A DNA stretch of 64,000 nt from CAWATZ01 sp963784995 (GTDB lineage: Bacteria; Planctomycetota; Planctomycetia; Gemmatales; Gemmataceae). A program made the translations under genes and the position numbers. Below are positions 1-7,983 of this stretch, piece after piece. Location of the stretch: the NCBI GenBank assembly GCA_963784995.1, contig CAWATZ010000006.1:1364001-1428000 (forward strand). Direction: 5' to 3'. Each line of letters begins with the position of its first letter. Positions within the stretch are counted from its first letter, which is position 1. Below the pieces are notes generated by a model that worked only from the letters and a program-made list of their open reading frames with translations, was not told where the DNA came from and did not search any database.

Positions 1-78
1 GGCGACAGCGCCTTGGAGGACGAATTCGAGAAGCACAACGTTGACATCTTTGACTTGTACAGAGAGTCTGTGGTGTAA
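1..78 (+). CDS. C-terminal end of an unidentified protein (partial)
   Basis: An open frame enters from the left edge and ends in TAA after 25 codons. The visible tail is acidic and polar (contains EDEFEKHNVDIFDLY). It is too short to assign a family. It is followed by a gap without a gene and then the IS66 element. Confidence 0.4.
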   Translation, partial: GDSALEDEFEKHNVDIFDLYRESVV

Positions 79-333
79 GTACTGTGGGCAGCCTGGCAGT
101 TGGAGTCCCATCAGCTATAATGTCCTGCCTTCGCAAAACCTCTCCCCGGTGGAGAGACCTTGGTCTTTGACAAGTCGATGAAATGAACCCAGTGCGGCGG
201 GGTAATCAGGCGGATACTGCATCATGCGGGTGGAGTACCAAGAGCCCCGTCGCACCAAGGGTTTCTGATCGAGGGGCAACCTGACCTGGCAGCCGGACTC
301 CGCTCCCAGAGCGGCAACACTTCGCTGACCTTC
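79..333. other. Non-coding gap left of IS66
   Basis: I see no convincing gene on either strand; the open frames here are not protein-like. A small hairpin (CTCTCC-CCGG-TGGAGAG) lies near 135-155. The right boundary is the IS66 left end. The 8 bases next to the element (TGACCTTC) do not match the 8 bases flanking the other end (CGAAATGC), so this gap and the sulfotransferase remnant were probably not neighbours before insertion or rearrangement. Confidence 0.5.
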
Positions 334-344
334 GTAAGCGTCCG
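334..344 (+). repeat. IS66 left terminal inverted repeat
   Basis: The sequence GTAAGCGTCCG is the exact reverse complement of the right end. The match continues as scattered identities for about nine further bases. Confidence 0.8.
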
Positions 345-418
345 GTAAAAACCACTGTTGCAGCGCCGGGTATGCTCCGAGCATGTTTCGCCCGACCCAT
401 GCTCTGGAGGTATCTCGT

Positions 419-778
419 ATGTCTGCCGGTCGATCTCGTGATCCGGACAAGGAGCGTTTCTGGCGCTCCCACCTCGAACGTTGGCTCGTCAGTGGTCTGT
501 CCATCCGCGCCTACTGCCGCCGCCACCAGCTGGCCGAGGCGTCCTTTTATTGCTGGCGGCGAACGTTGGCCCAACGCGACACCGACGCCTGCCAGCACCC
601 GGCCTCAGACCCTGTTACCTTCGTCCCCCTGCACGTCACCCCCGAACCTACCGCCGCCACGCCGAGCCTCGAAGTCGTCCTGGGCAACGGCCGACGCCTG
701 TTCGTTGGGCCAGGCTTCGATGCCGCCTCCTTGCGTACTCTGCTGGCTGTCCTGGAGGAGAGGCCATGCTCCCCCTGA
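419..778 (+). CDS. tnpA: IS66 family accessory protein TnpA
   Basis: This is the small first protein of IS66 elements, thought to bind DNA. About 119 residues. The N-terminal half has a helix-turn-helix-like stretch (SIRAYCRRHQLAEASFYCWR) typical of the family. I chose the ATG at 419 because GGAGG lies 8 bases upstream; an in-frame ATG at 383 lacks such a site. The 3' end overlaps tnpB by 13 bases, suggesting translational coupling. Confidence 0.85.
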   Translation: MSAGRSRDPDKERFWRSHLERWLVSGLSIRAYCRRHQLAEASFYCWRRTLAQRDTDACQHPASDPVTFVPLHVTPEPTAATPSLEVVLGNGRRLFVGPGFDAASLRTLLAVLEERPCSP

Positions 779-1131
779 CACCACCCGGACGCATTTTTCT
801 CTGCCTGGCCGCCGTCGATTGCCGCAAATCGTTTGACGGGCTGGCGGCCCTGGTCAGCCAGGGGCTGGGCGACGATCCCCTCTCCGGTGACTGGTTCGTC
901 TTTCGCAATCGACGCGGCGACCGCCTCAAGATCCTCAGCTGGCAGCAAGACGGCTATGCCATCTGGTACAAGCGGTTGGAAGAAGGCGTCTTTCGTTTTC
1001 CGACCGCACCAACTGGGCAGACTGGACAACTGGAGGTCCGCGCTGCCGAGCTGACCATGCTGTTAGACGGGGTCGTGTTGGAAAAGGTCGAACGCCGTCA
1101 CCGCTACCAGCGGCCGGCAACGACGCTCTAA
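766..1131 (+). CDS. tnpB: IS66 family accessory protein TnpB
   Basis: TnpB is the compact IS66 accessory protein needed for transposition; its biochemical role is not well defined. About 121 residues with family hallmarks: the CRKSFDGLAALV stretch near the start, then FVFRNRRGDRLKIL and the DGYAIWYKRLEEGVF core. The ATG follows a GGAGGAG site inside the end of tnpA. Length and motifs match an intact copy. Confidence 0.9.
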   Translation: MLPLTPPGRIFLCLAAVDCRKSFDGLAALVSQGLGDDPLSGDWFVFRNRRGDRLKILSWQQDGYAIWYKRLEEGVFRFPTAPTGQTGQLEVRAAELTMLLDGVVLEKVERRHRYQRPATTL

Positions 1132-1318
1132 GTCCACTTTTCTCTCAGGAGGGCCTCCTGCGGGAGGCCCTCAGCACTTCAGACCAACTCATTCGCCGAC
1201 CAGCAAGCAGTGGCTCACTTTCCCTGATTGCTACAGATTGTCTTCAGCACACTTAAGTTGCAAGCTGTTTTCCAAATGGCGACGAAAAACACGTCGCCGG
1301 CTGCTATGATGTCTAAGT

Positions 1319-3073
1319 ATGAGTACTGCCACGACCACCACAACCGCGGCTTTAGACGTCCAGCACTTGCCTGACGATCCCGCCGTCCTCAAACGGATGA
1401 TCGAGGAGTTGCTCGGAGCCCTGGCGGCACGCCAGCGGGAGCTGAGCCAAATCCAAGTCCGCCTGGACCAGCTGCTGCGTCGTCTCTATGGTCCACGCAG
1501 CGAACGATTCGACCCCAGCCAATTGTCTCTGTTTACGCAACCGGATGCGGCGGCAGCCAACGGAGACGGTCCAACAGGACCAGACGAGAGCAAACCAGCC
1601 AAAGCCAAGCGGCGCCACAAGCACGGCCGGCAGCGGCCTCCCCAACACTTGCCTCGGCAGCGTCGGCTGCATGAGCTAACGGAAGCGGAGCGTTGCTGCA
1701 GTTGCTGTGGTCTGCCCCGCGTGGTCATTGGCGAAGAAGTCAGCGAGCAATACGATTGCGTGCCGCAGTCGATCTTTGTCATCGAAAACGTCCGCCTGAA
1801 GTATGCGTGTGTTGGCTGTGAGCAACGGCGCCGGCAGCTGTCCGAGCAAAGCGAGCCGCCACCGGCCACGGTGTCTGAGCCGGCCGCCGCGGGGTCCGGC
1901 CCGACGGCAGCAACCACTGCTGGGGCCACTGCAACAGCGGACCCCGTTTTGTTCCAGCCCGGCGTCGTGCTTGTCGTGACGCTGAGCACGGCACCCCTGC
2001 CGCTGGAGGGAGTGCCACGCTGCCTGGCGGCGCCCGGGCTGCTGGCTCACGTCATCCTCAGCAAGTTTGGCGATCACCTGCCGCTGTATCGGCAAGAACA
2101 GATCTTCGCGCGGCAGGGAGTGCCGCTGAAACGCAGCACGCTGTGCGACTGGCTGAAGCAGTCGGCTGACCTGGTGCGGCCGCTCTATGAGTTGCTGCAC
2201 AGCGACATCAAGAAGTCTCAGGTGATCGGGAGCGATGACACTCCAGTGACAGTCCAGAGCCGTGGCGTGCGTGCCAGCCATCAGGGTCGTGTCTGGGTCT
2301 ACCTGGGCGACACGGACCATCCCTACACCGTCTATGATTACAGTCCCGATCGCAAGCAAGAACGGCCCCAGGACTTCCTGAAAGGCTACCAGGGCTTCTT
2401 GCAAGCCGATGCTTACAGCGGCTACGACCAACTGTATGCCGGCGGCAAGATCGTGGAAGTCGGTTGTTGGGCGCACGTGCGGCGGAAGTTCTTCGAGGCG
2501 CAGACGACAGACGCGGCGCGGGCGTCCTACGTGTTAGGAGTGATTCGCCAGTTGTATGCCGTGGAGAAGAAAGCGACCCAGCAGAGTGAGGATGCGGGGT
2601 TGTCGTTGGCAGAGAGTTGGCAGCTGCGGCAGCGGTTGCGTCAGGAAGAGAGTGTGCCACTGCTGACGTCGCTAAGACAATGGTTGGAGCAAGAACGAGG
2701 CGGAGTGCTGCCGAAGAGTCCAATGGGCGAAGCCATCACTTATGCCTTGAACCAATGGCAGGCCCTGGAGCGTTATACGACCCAAGGGTATTTGGCGATT
2801 GACAACAACGCGGCGGAAGGCGCCCTGCGCACGGTGGCGGTTGGCCGTAAGAACTACTTGTTCTTTGGCAGCGATGGCGGCGGGGAGACGGCAGCGGTGC
2901 TGTACAGCCTGGTGCAGACGTGCAAGCGTCTGGGGATCGAGCCGTGGCGCTACTTGCGTGACGTGCTGCAGCGTTTGCCGAGCTGTGCAGCGGAGCAACT
3001 GCCAGAACTGCTGCCGGACCGCTGGGCGGCGGCGCAACGGCGCGCCAGCGAAGCGGTCGTGGACAGCGGCTGA
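1319..3073 (+). CDS. tnpC: IS66 family DDE transposase (TnpC)
   Basis: This is the catalytic transposase. 584 residues, a normal length. In order: an N-terminal leucine-zipper-like coiled coil with LDQLLRRLYGPRSERFD (about 45-65); a Cys-rich zinc-binding segment (CCSCC, then CVGCE); and a DDE catalytic core with GSDDTPV, QADAYSGYD and NNAAEGALR supplying acidic positions. A proline/threonine-rich linker (about 180-210) looks like a local expansion. It is separated from tnpB by 187 bases without a gene. Confidence 0.93.
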   Translation: MSTATTTTTAALDVQHLPDDPAVLKRMIEELLGALAARQRELSQIQVRLDQLLRRLYGPRSERFDPSQLSLFTQPDAAAANGDGPTGPDESKPAKAKRRHKHGRQRPPQHLPRQRRLHELTEAERCCSCCGLPRVVIGEEVSEQYDCVPQSIFVIENVRLKYACVGCEQRRRQLSEQSEPPPATVSEPAAAGSGPTAATTAGATATADPVLFQPGVVLVVTLSTAPLPLEGVPRCLAAPGLLAHVILSKFGDHLPLYRQEQIFARQGVPLKRSTLCDWLKQSADLVRPLYELLHSDIKKSQVIGSDDTPVTVQSRGVRASHQGRVWVYLGDTDHPYTVYDYSPDRKQERPQDFLKGYQGFLQADAYSGYDQLYAGGKIVEVGCWAHVRRKFFEAQTTDAARASYVLGVIRQLYAVEKKATQQSEDAGLSLAESWQLRQRLRQEESVPLLTSLRQWLEQERGGVLPKSPMGEAITYALNQWQALERYTTQGYLAIDNNAAEGALRTVAVGRKNYLFFGSDGGGETAAVLYSLVQTCKRLGIEPWRYLRDVLQRLPSCAAEQLPELLPDRWAAAQRRASEAVVDSG

Positions 3074-3258
3074 GCGTGCCGCGGTCCAGGCCGCCCTGCC
3101 CGCCAAGCCAAGAAGGACACGTCCGCCGCTGCCCGTCCGGAGTTCGTCCCGGCGAACCGTTGGACCGCGCGGCTGCCCACCAGCACCGTCATGCCTGGGC
3201 AAGCTCTTGGTGCATCCCGAACGTCTCCTCCGTCTTCCCATCCCTGCCTGCGGTTCGG

Positions 3259-3269
3259 CGGACGCTTAC
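3259..3269 (-). repeat. IS66 right terminal inverted repeat
   Basis: CGGACGCTTAC is the reverse complement of the first 11 bases of the left end. The next base begins sulfotransferase-derived sequence. Confidence 0.8.
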
Positions 3270-3922
3270 CGAAATGCTACGGCTACCAGAACCAGCCGTG
3301 GATCAACCTCGACCCCATCAACACGCCCATCAACTACTACGACCCCGCCATCCTCGCCGAGACCCTGCTCAGCATGGCCAGCCGGCCGCTGGCCAACGTC
3401 CTCAAGTCGCACCATCCCGCCGACTTCTTCGATGGCGTCTTGCCCCAGCTGAGCCGCCGTTACGCCGTCTTCTACGTCTATCGCAACCCAGTGTCGGTGC
3501 TGCTGTCCTGCTGGCGTTTCACGTACCGCTGGGGCTGGGCCGGACCACGCCTGCCCGACCCCATCGCCTATGCCCAGTCCCAGCCCTGCTCCGCCCAGCT
3601 GCGTTACCTCAAGCGGCAGCAGCCCGACCTGATGCACCTGTGGGCCGCTCACGTCGAGGGCTGGCTAGCCGCCGCGGCCCACCCCGCCATCGCCCTGGTC
3701 CGCTACGAGGACCTCGACGCCCACTTCGAGTCCACCGTGCGCAGCTTCAGCGGGGTGCTGGGCCGGCAGCCCCAGGCCTTGCTCCGCCCCTCCCGTGAGG
3801 AGAACGTCATCCCCGGAGGACCGCCCGACCCCACCGGCCTGGGCACGCCCCCGGACAGCGCCGCCCTGGAGCGTCTCTGCCGTGCCACCGTGGGCCCCAC
3901 CATGACCAGGCTGGGCTACTGA
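3270..3922 (+). pseudogene. Sulfotransferase, N-terminus lost at the IS66 boundary
   Basis: The readable protein resembles PAPS-dependent sulfotransferases: VFYVYRNPVSVLLSCWRF corresponds to the 3'-phosphate-binding YRNP..V..S motif, followed by HVEGWLA, VRYEDLDAHFE and a late GG segment. The N-terminal half, including the 5'-phosphosulfate-binding loop, is missing because the frame begins at the last base of IS66. An upstream ATG inside the element would give only a chimeric start. The 3' part is undamaged. With the FkbM remnant behind it, this looks like a lost surface-glycan modification locus. Confidence 0.75.
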
Positions 3923-3950
3923 ACCGCCGACCCCGCTCCGGAGCAACGCC

Positions 3951-4538
3951 GTGTCCGCCTTTCCTCCCTTCAACCGCCAGAAGCAATGCCGCCACGGCTT
4001 GATGCTGTTCAACGTCCACGACCTTTAGGTCGGCCGCTCGCTGGACCTCTACGGCGAGTTCTCCCAGGGTGAGGTCGATCTCTTCGCCCAGCTGCTCAAG
4101 CCGGGCCAGGTCGTGGTCGAGGTCGGGGCCAACGCCGGCGCCCACACGGTCTCGCTGTCCCAGGCGGTCGGCCCCGCCGGCCTGGTGCTGGCCTTCGAGC
4201 CCCAGCGCATCCTCTTGCAGACCCTCTGCGCCAACCTGGCGCTGAACAGCCTGACCAACGTCCACGCCTTCTGGGCCGCCGTGGGCAACTCCCCGGGCTC
4301 CATCGTGGTGCCGCCGCTGGACTACACCCAGGACAACAACTTCGGCGGCCTGGAGCTGGGCGGCTACCAGCAGGGCGAGCAGGTGCCCGTTTTGACCCTC
4401 GACAGCCTGAAGCTGCCCCGCTGCCACTTCCTGAAGATCGACGTGTAGGGCATGGAGCAAGCCGTCCTCGCAGGCGCCGTGCAGACCATTGTCGCCCGCT
4501 CCCCCATTCTCTACGTCGAGAACGACCGCCCGGAATGG
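3951..4538 (+). pseudogene. FkbM-type methyltransferase with two stop codons and a lost 3' end
   Basis: FkbM-family SAM-dependent O-methyltransferases act on sugars or natural products. A GTG start with GGAG 7 bases upstream opens a frame with the SAM-binding VVVEVGANAGAHTV, then VLAFEPQRILLQTLCANLALN, and the FLKIDV.GMEQAVLAGA segment. Two in-frame TAG codons interrupt it, at 4026 (after NVHDL) and at 4446 (where family members have a Glu after KIDV). After YVENDRPEW the similarity stops and the frame runs into a palindromic repeat, so the 3' end is also gone. At least three lesions make this a pseudogene. Confidence 0.75.
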
Positions 4539-4601
4539 AGGGGTAAGGGGCAAAGGCAACCCCTCCCCGCAATCGGGGAAGAGTCCTTCGGCCCAGCCCA
4601 G

Positions 4602-4706
4602 CCAGGGCGCTGCCCTGGGCTATCGTGTTGCGCCCCTTCGGGGCTGGTTGGCTGTTGTCTTTCGCCCCGAAGGGGCGCAACACGATAGCCCAGGGCAGCG
4701 CCCTGG
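4602..4706. repeat. Long hairpin repeat, family A, copy 1
   Basis: Two 43-base arms (4602-4644 and 4664-4706) are perfect reverse complements around a 19-base spacer. Each arm starts CCAGGGCG.TGCCCTGGGC and ends CCCCTTCGGGGC. Three more copies are in the window. This copy has GCTGCC where others have GATGCC, and the opposite arm changes to match. Confidence 0.9.
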
Positions 4707-4726
4707 GTGGCAGCTGGGATGGTCTC

Positions 4727-5122
4727 TCAGGCAGACCCCAATTCGTGCAGGCAGGCGTCGATTTCTTTGAGCCGGAACGGCTTGGGCAGGATGCAGACCG
4801 CGCCGGCGGCCTGGAACTGCTCTTTCTCCTGGGCAACCACGTGCCCCAGGACGCAGCAGCGCAGCGTCGGCTTGATCTGCCGCAGCGCTCGCATGGTCGT
4901 CAGGCCATCCGTTCCCCACAGGTGCCGGTCCAGCAGGGCAAAAGCGACAACGGCCGCGCAGGTGGGAAGGACGTTGATGGCCTCCTGGGCCGAAGAGGCG
5001 CGAATGACCCAGAACCCATGCCTCTGCAGGATCCGCGCCAGCAGTTCCAGGACCATCGGATTCTCCTGGATCACCAGGACGGCTGAAGGAGGCGGGACCT
5101 GTTCTCTCAAGGCTCCGTTCAT
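4727..5122 (-). CDS. Single-domain response regulator
   Basis: A stand-alone receiver (CheY-like) domain of 131 residues with no output domain. The phosphoacceptor Asp is in FALLDRHLWGTDGL and the conserved Lys is in LPKPF near the end. The usual N-terminal acidic pair is altered (VIQENP instead of DDE), and the Thr/Ser switch position reads CVLGHV, so phosphorylation chemistry may be atypical. The start has only a weak ribosome site. It is divergent from the ECF sigma gene across 227 bases; no kinase partner is adjacent. Confidence 0.8.
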   Translation of the reverse strand: MNGALREQVPPPSAVLVIQENPMVLELLARILQRHGFWVIRASSAQEAINVLPTCAAVVAFALLDRHLWGTDGLTTMRALRQIKPTLRCCVLGHVVAQEKEQFQAAGAVCILPKPFRLKEIDACLHELGSA

Positions 5123-5349
5123 GGATGGTGCTTCAAGTGCTGAAGGCGAATGACAGCGAATCTACCTTCAAGAGTCGCGCCAGCGTCTGCCAACCGCCAC
5201 AGCGGGCGCGGATTTGTCTTTTTCGGGCGGCTCTTCCTGCCCCGTGGGTCGCGCAGCGCACCCACGGAAGCAACGGTTCCGCTCGGTCCAGCGACCTGGC
5301 CCGCCACGGGAGCAATTTGCGCTCTACACTTGCATGGAGGATTGCCACG

Positions 5350-5963
5350 ATGAAATCGGCGAACCAACCCGCCAGCAGCCACCAGGCCGGTCCGGAACTC
5401 TCGGATCGGTCGCTGCTGCGCCGGCTGCGCCTGGGCAGCCAGGATGCGGCCACCGAGCTGTACGTCCGCTACGCCCACCGGCTGGAGCAGCTGGCGCAGG
5501 CTCGCTGCGGCTCCGACCTGTCCAGCCGGCTGGATGCCGAGGACATCGTTCAGTCGGTCTTCTCCAGCTTCTTCCGCGGCGTCAACCAGGGCTACTACGA
5601 CGTCGCTCCGGGGGACGAACTGTGGAGGCTGCTGCTGGTCATTGCCCTCAACAAGATCCGGGCCCGGGGGAACTATCACCGGGCTGGCTGCCGGGACGTG
5701 CGGGCCACCACCCACGAGGTGGACCTGGAGGAGCGGCAGGCCTCCGTGGATGATTCCGACCATTCCCTGGCCTTCCTGGAAATGGTCATTGACGAAATCT
5801 TGCAAGGCCTCCCCGACGGGCATCGTGACGTTGTCCGCTGGCGCATCGAGGGCCACGAGGTGGCCGAGATCGCCGACCGTTCCGGCGCTCCCGGCGCACG
5901 GTGGAGCGGATCCTGCAGGAGTTCCGGGCCCTGCTGAGTGAGGTGCTGCGCGAGGACAGCTGA
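5350..5963 (+). CDS. ECF-type RNA polymerase sigma factor, single-base frameshift
   Basis: An extracytoplasmic-function sigma-70 factor of the planctomycete type. Region 2 is seen as LDAEDIVQSVFSSFFRGV and region 4 as ILQGLPDGHRDVVRWRIEGHEVAEIADRSG. GGAGG precedes the ATG. The uninterrupted frame ends wrongly; the expected helix (RRTVERILQEFRALL) continues in the next frame up to TGA at 5963. One missing base near 5880 restores a 204-residue protein. The kinase gene starts two bases later, so the two form an operon, a common planctomycete pairing in which the kinase may control the sigma factor (inference). Confidence 0.8.
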
Positions 5964-5964
5964 C

Positions 5965-7983
5965 GTGGACCCGCTTCTCGCTGATTTCGTGGCCCTGGAC
6001 AAGTGCGTCGAGCGGTTCGAGAGCGCCCGGAGCCAAAACCCCGACGCGGACCTGGCCGCTTTCCTGCCTGCGCCGACCCATCCCTCCTTTCTCGACGTCC
6101 TCAGCGAGCTGATCCGCATCGATCTGGAAATGGGCTGGAGAGCGGGACAGCCGGTCCCTCTCGGCCGCTACCGGGAACGTTTTCCCGAGCTGTTCCTGGA
6201 CGGCGCGTCCCGGGCCGCCGTGGCTTACGAAGAGTACCGCCAGCGCTGTCAGGCCGGCGAGCAGCCCGAGCCGGAGGAGTATCGCGATCGGTTTGGCGTG
6301 GCCACGGACAGCTGGCCTCGTCCCACGCCGAGGCGACCGCCCGCGGAGCAGGTTCGCTTTCCTCAGCCGGGAGAGGAATTCGCCGGCTTCCGGCTGCTGA
6401 CCGAGCTGGGCCGAGGAGCCGTCGGGCGTGTCTTTCTCGCCGCGCAAGGGGAGCTGGCCGATCGGCCCGTGGTGGTGAAGATCGCCCCGGACCTGTTCGA
6501 GGAGCCGCGCACCCTCGCCCAGCTGCAGCACACGCACATCGTTCCCATCTACTCCTGCCACCGCCAGCCGCCCCTCCAGGCCGTGTGCATGCCCTACCTG
6601 GGCAAGACGACCCTGGCCGATCTGCTGCGGCGGATTCAGGCTTCCCCGCTGCTGCCCACGTCTGCCCGGGAGGTGCTGCTCTGGCTCTCTCGAACGGGGA
6701 ACTCGGAGCGCGGAACGCGGAGCGACGATCTCGGTTCCGCGCTCCGCGCTCCGATTTCCACGTTTGAAGAGGGTCGCAGTTACGTCGAGCTGGTCCTGTG
6801 GCTGGCTGCCCGCCTGGCGGAGGGATTGGAGCACGCCCACCAGCGCGGCATCCTCCACCTGGACCTCAAGCCCGCCAACGTGCTGCTGACCAACGATGGT
6901 CTGCCGTTGCTGCTGGATTTCAACCTGGCCCAGGACGTCAAATGCCGAAGCTCCGCCACAGTCATCGGCGGCACCTTGCCTTACATGGCCCCCGAGCTGC
7001 TGGCAGCCTTCGCCGGCCAGGAACGTACCCTGGATGGTCGAGCGGACGTTTACTCCCTGGGCGTGGTTCTTTATGAGCTGCTCACCGGCCAAAGTCCCTT
7101 CGCCGTGCAGTCCGGTCCCCTGGAGCGGATCCTGGAACGGGCCCGAGCCCGCTCGCTGCCGCCCCTGGCCACCAGCTCACAGATCACGCCCGCCGTCCGG
7201 GCCATCGTCCTGCGCTGCCTGCATCCACAGCCCGAGAAACGCTACCAGAGTGCCCGGCAGCTGGCCGAGGATCTGGACTGTCAGCTGAACCATCAGCCGC
7301 TGCGACACCAGCCCGAACCGTCGCCGGGCGAGCGCCTGCGCAAGTGGCTGCGGCGGCACCCACGTCTGACGTCCTCGGCCAGCGTCGCGATCCTGGCCGG
7401 GATCCTCCTGCTCGGCCTGGGTAGCATCCTGGTGATCCGCGGCCAGCGGCTGCAGCGCCTGGAAGCGGCCGGTGCGCTGACTCAGTTTCGCCAGGAAGTG
7501 CGCTGGGCCCAGTTCGATCTGCTCAATGGGCGAACGTCCGATCCCGTCGCCCTGGAGCGCGGCGTCAAGCGGGCCCAGCAGGCGCTGGGCCGCTACCGAA
7601 TCTTGACCGATCCCGACTGGCGGCAGCGGCCGGCGGTCCAGGTGCTGAACCCGGCCGACCGGGAACGGCTCTGCGAGGAGGCCGGGGACCTGCTGCTGCT
7701 CTGGTCCCGACTCAATGCGCGCCTGGCCGAACAGGAGCGGCCGGACAGCGAACGCCAGACATTGCTGCGCTCTGCCCTTCAGCTGAACCAGCTGGCGGAG
7801 CGTGCCTATCTTCCCGGACAGGCGCCTTGCCGCGCGGACGACGAGCCGGAAGCGTCAGCGACGAGAAGCAGCTGCGCTCCGTCGCTAACGCTTCCGGCTC
7901 GTCTTCTCGCCCGGCAGCTGCGTCTCCAGCGCCAGCGTCCTGGCGTTCCGGGGCGATCTCCGAGCCGCTCGGTTCCTGCTTGA
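5965..7983 (+). CDS. Membrane-anchored Ser/Thr protein kinase, C-terminus replaced
   Basis: Hanks-type kinase. From a GTG start with GAGG 9 bases upstream: an N-terminal helical region, glycine loop ELGRGAVGRV (about 147-156), Lys172 in VVVKIA, catalytic loop HLDLKPAN (298-305), DFN in place of DFG, and an APE-like MAPELL. One membrane segment lies near 473-491. Two palindromic elements interrupt it: one in frame within the kinase domain (residues about 246-263), and one near the end that shifts the frame so the last about 48 residues are foreign. The natural continuation is the TPR region that follows in another frame. Kinase residues are intact, but the in-frame insert could disturb folding. 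Confidence 0.85.
   Translation: MDPLLADFVALDKCVERFESARSQNPDADLAAFLPAPTHPSFLDVLSELIRIDLEMGWRAGQPVPLGRYRERFPELFLDGASRAAVAYEEYRQRCQAGEQPEPEEYRDRFGVATDSWPRPTPRRPPAEQVRFPQPGEEFAGFRLLTELGRGAVGRVFLAAQGELADRPVVVKIAPDLFEEPRTLAQLQHTHIVPIYSCHRQPPLQAVCMPYLGKTTLADLLRRIQASPLLPTSAREVLLWLSRTGNSERGTRSDDLGSALRAPISTFEEGRSYVELVLWLAARLAEGLEHAHQRGILHLDLKPANVLLTNDGLPLLLDFNLAQDVKCRSSATVIGGTLPYMAPELLAAFAGQERTLDGRADVYSLGVVLYELLTGQSPFAVQSGPLERILERARARSLPPLATSSQITPAVRAIVLRCLHPQPEKRYQSARQLAEDLDCQLNHQPLRHQPEPSPGERLRKWLRRHPRLTSSASVAILAGILLLGLGSILVIRGQRLQRLEAAGALTQFRQEVRWAQFDLLNGRTSDPVALERGVKRAQQALGRYRILTDPDWRQRPAVQVLNPADRERLCEEAGDLLLLWSRLNARLAEQERPDSERQTLLRSALQLNQLAERAYLPGQAPCRADDEPEASATRSSCAPSLTLPARLLARQLRLQRQRPGVPGRSPSRSVPA
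6704..6753. repeat. Palindromic element inserted in frame inside the kinase gene
   Basis: Arms CGGAGCGCGGAACGCGGAGCG and GTTCCGCGCTCCGCGCTCCG are near-perfect reverse complements around a 9-base loop. The insert adds a low-similarity stretch (around NSERGTRSDDLGSALRAP) between kinase subdomains without changing the frame, in the manner of coding palindromes known from Rickettsia. Confidence 0.75.
7840..7903. repeat. Palindromic element that breaks the kinase-TPR frame
   Basis: Two 24-base arms (7840-7863 and 7880-7903) starting GACGAGCCGGAAGCGTC pair with a single mismatch around a 16-base loop. Protein similarity switches frame across it: kinase-type sequence to the left, TPR-type sequence in another frame to the right. 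Insertion of this element is the likely cause of the split. Confidence 0.8.

Larger units (their letters stand above)
334..3269 (+). mobile_element. IS66-family insertion sequence, three genes
   Basis: The element contains the classic IS66 trio of a small tnpA, a tnpB accessory gene and a DDE transposase, all on the same strand. Its ends are inverted: the left begins GTAAGCGTCCG and the right ends CGGACGCTTAC, an 11-bp perfect match that continues imperfectly inward. GTAAGCG is the usual start of IS66 ends. All three frames are open, so the element may still be active. IS66 elements normally leave an 8-bp target duplication, but none is present, which points to a later rearrangement or to recombination between two copies. 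It directly abuts a sulfotransferase lacking its N-terminus. Confidence 0.85.

Noticed and set aside
115..598. Minus-strand frames near the left edge
   Set aside because: They cross the IS66 left end and overlap tnpA; composition is not protein-like.
3951..4538. UAG recoding (selenocysteine-like or suppressor use) in the FkbM gene
   Set aside because: A TadE-like gene (12608-13060) ends properly in TAG, so UAG is a real stop here, and the FkbM gene also lacks its 3' end.
5119..7092. Long minus-strand frame opposite the sigma and kinase genes
   Set aside because: Runs antisense through conserved sigma and kinase motifs; a shadow of the plus-strand genes.
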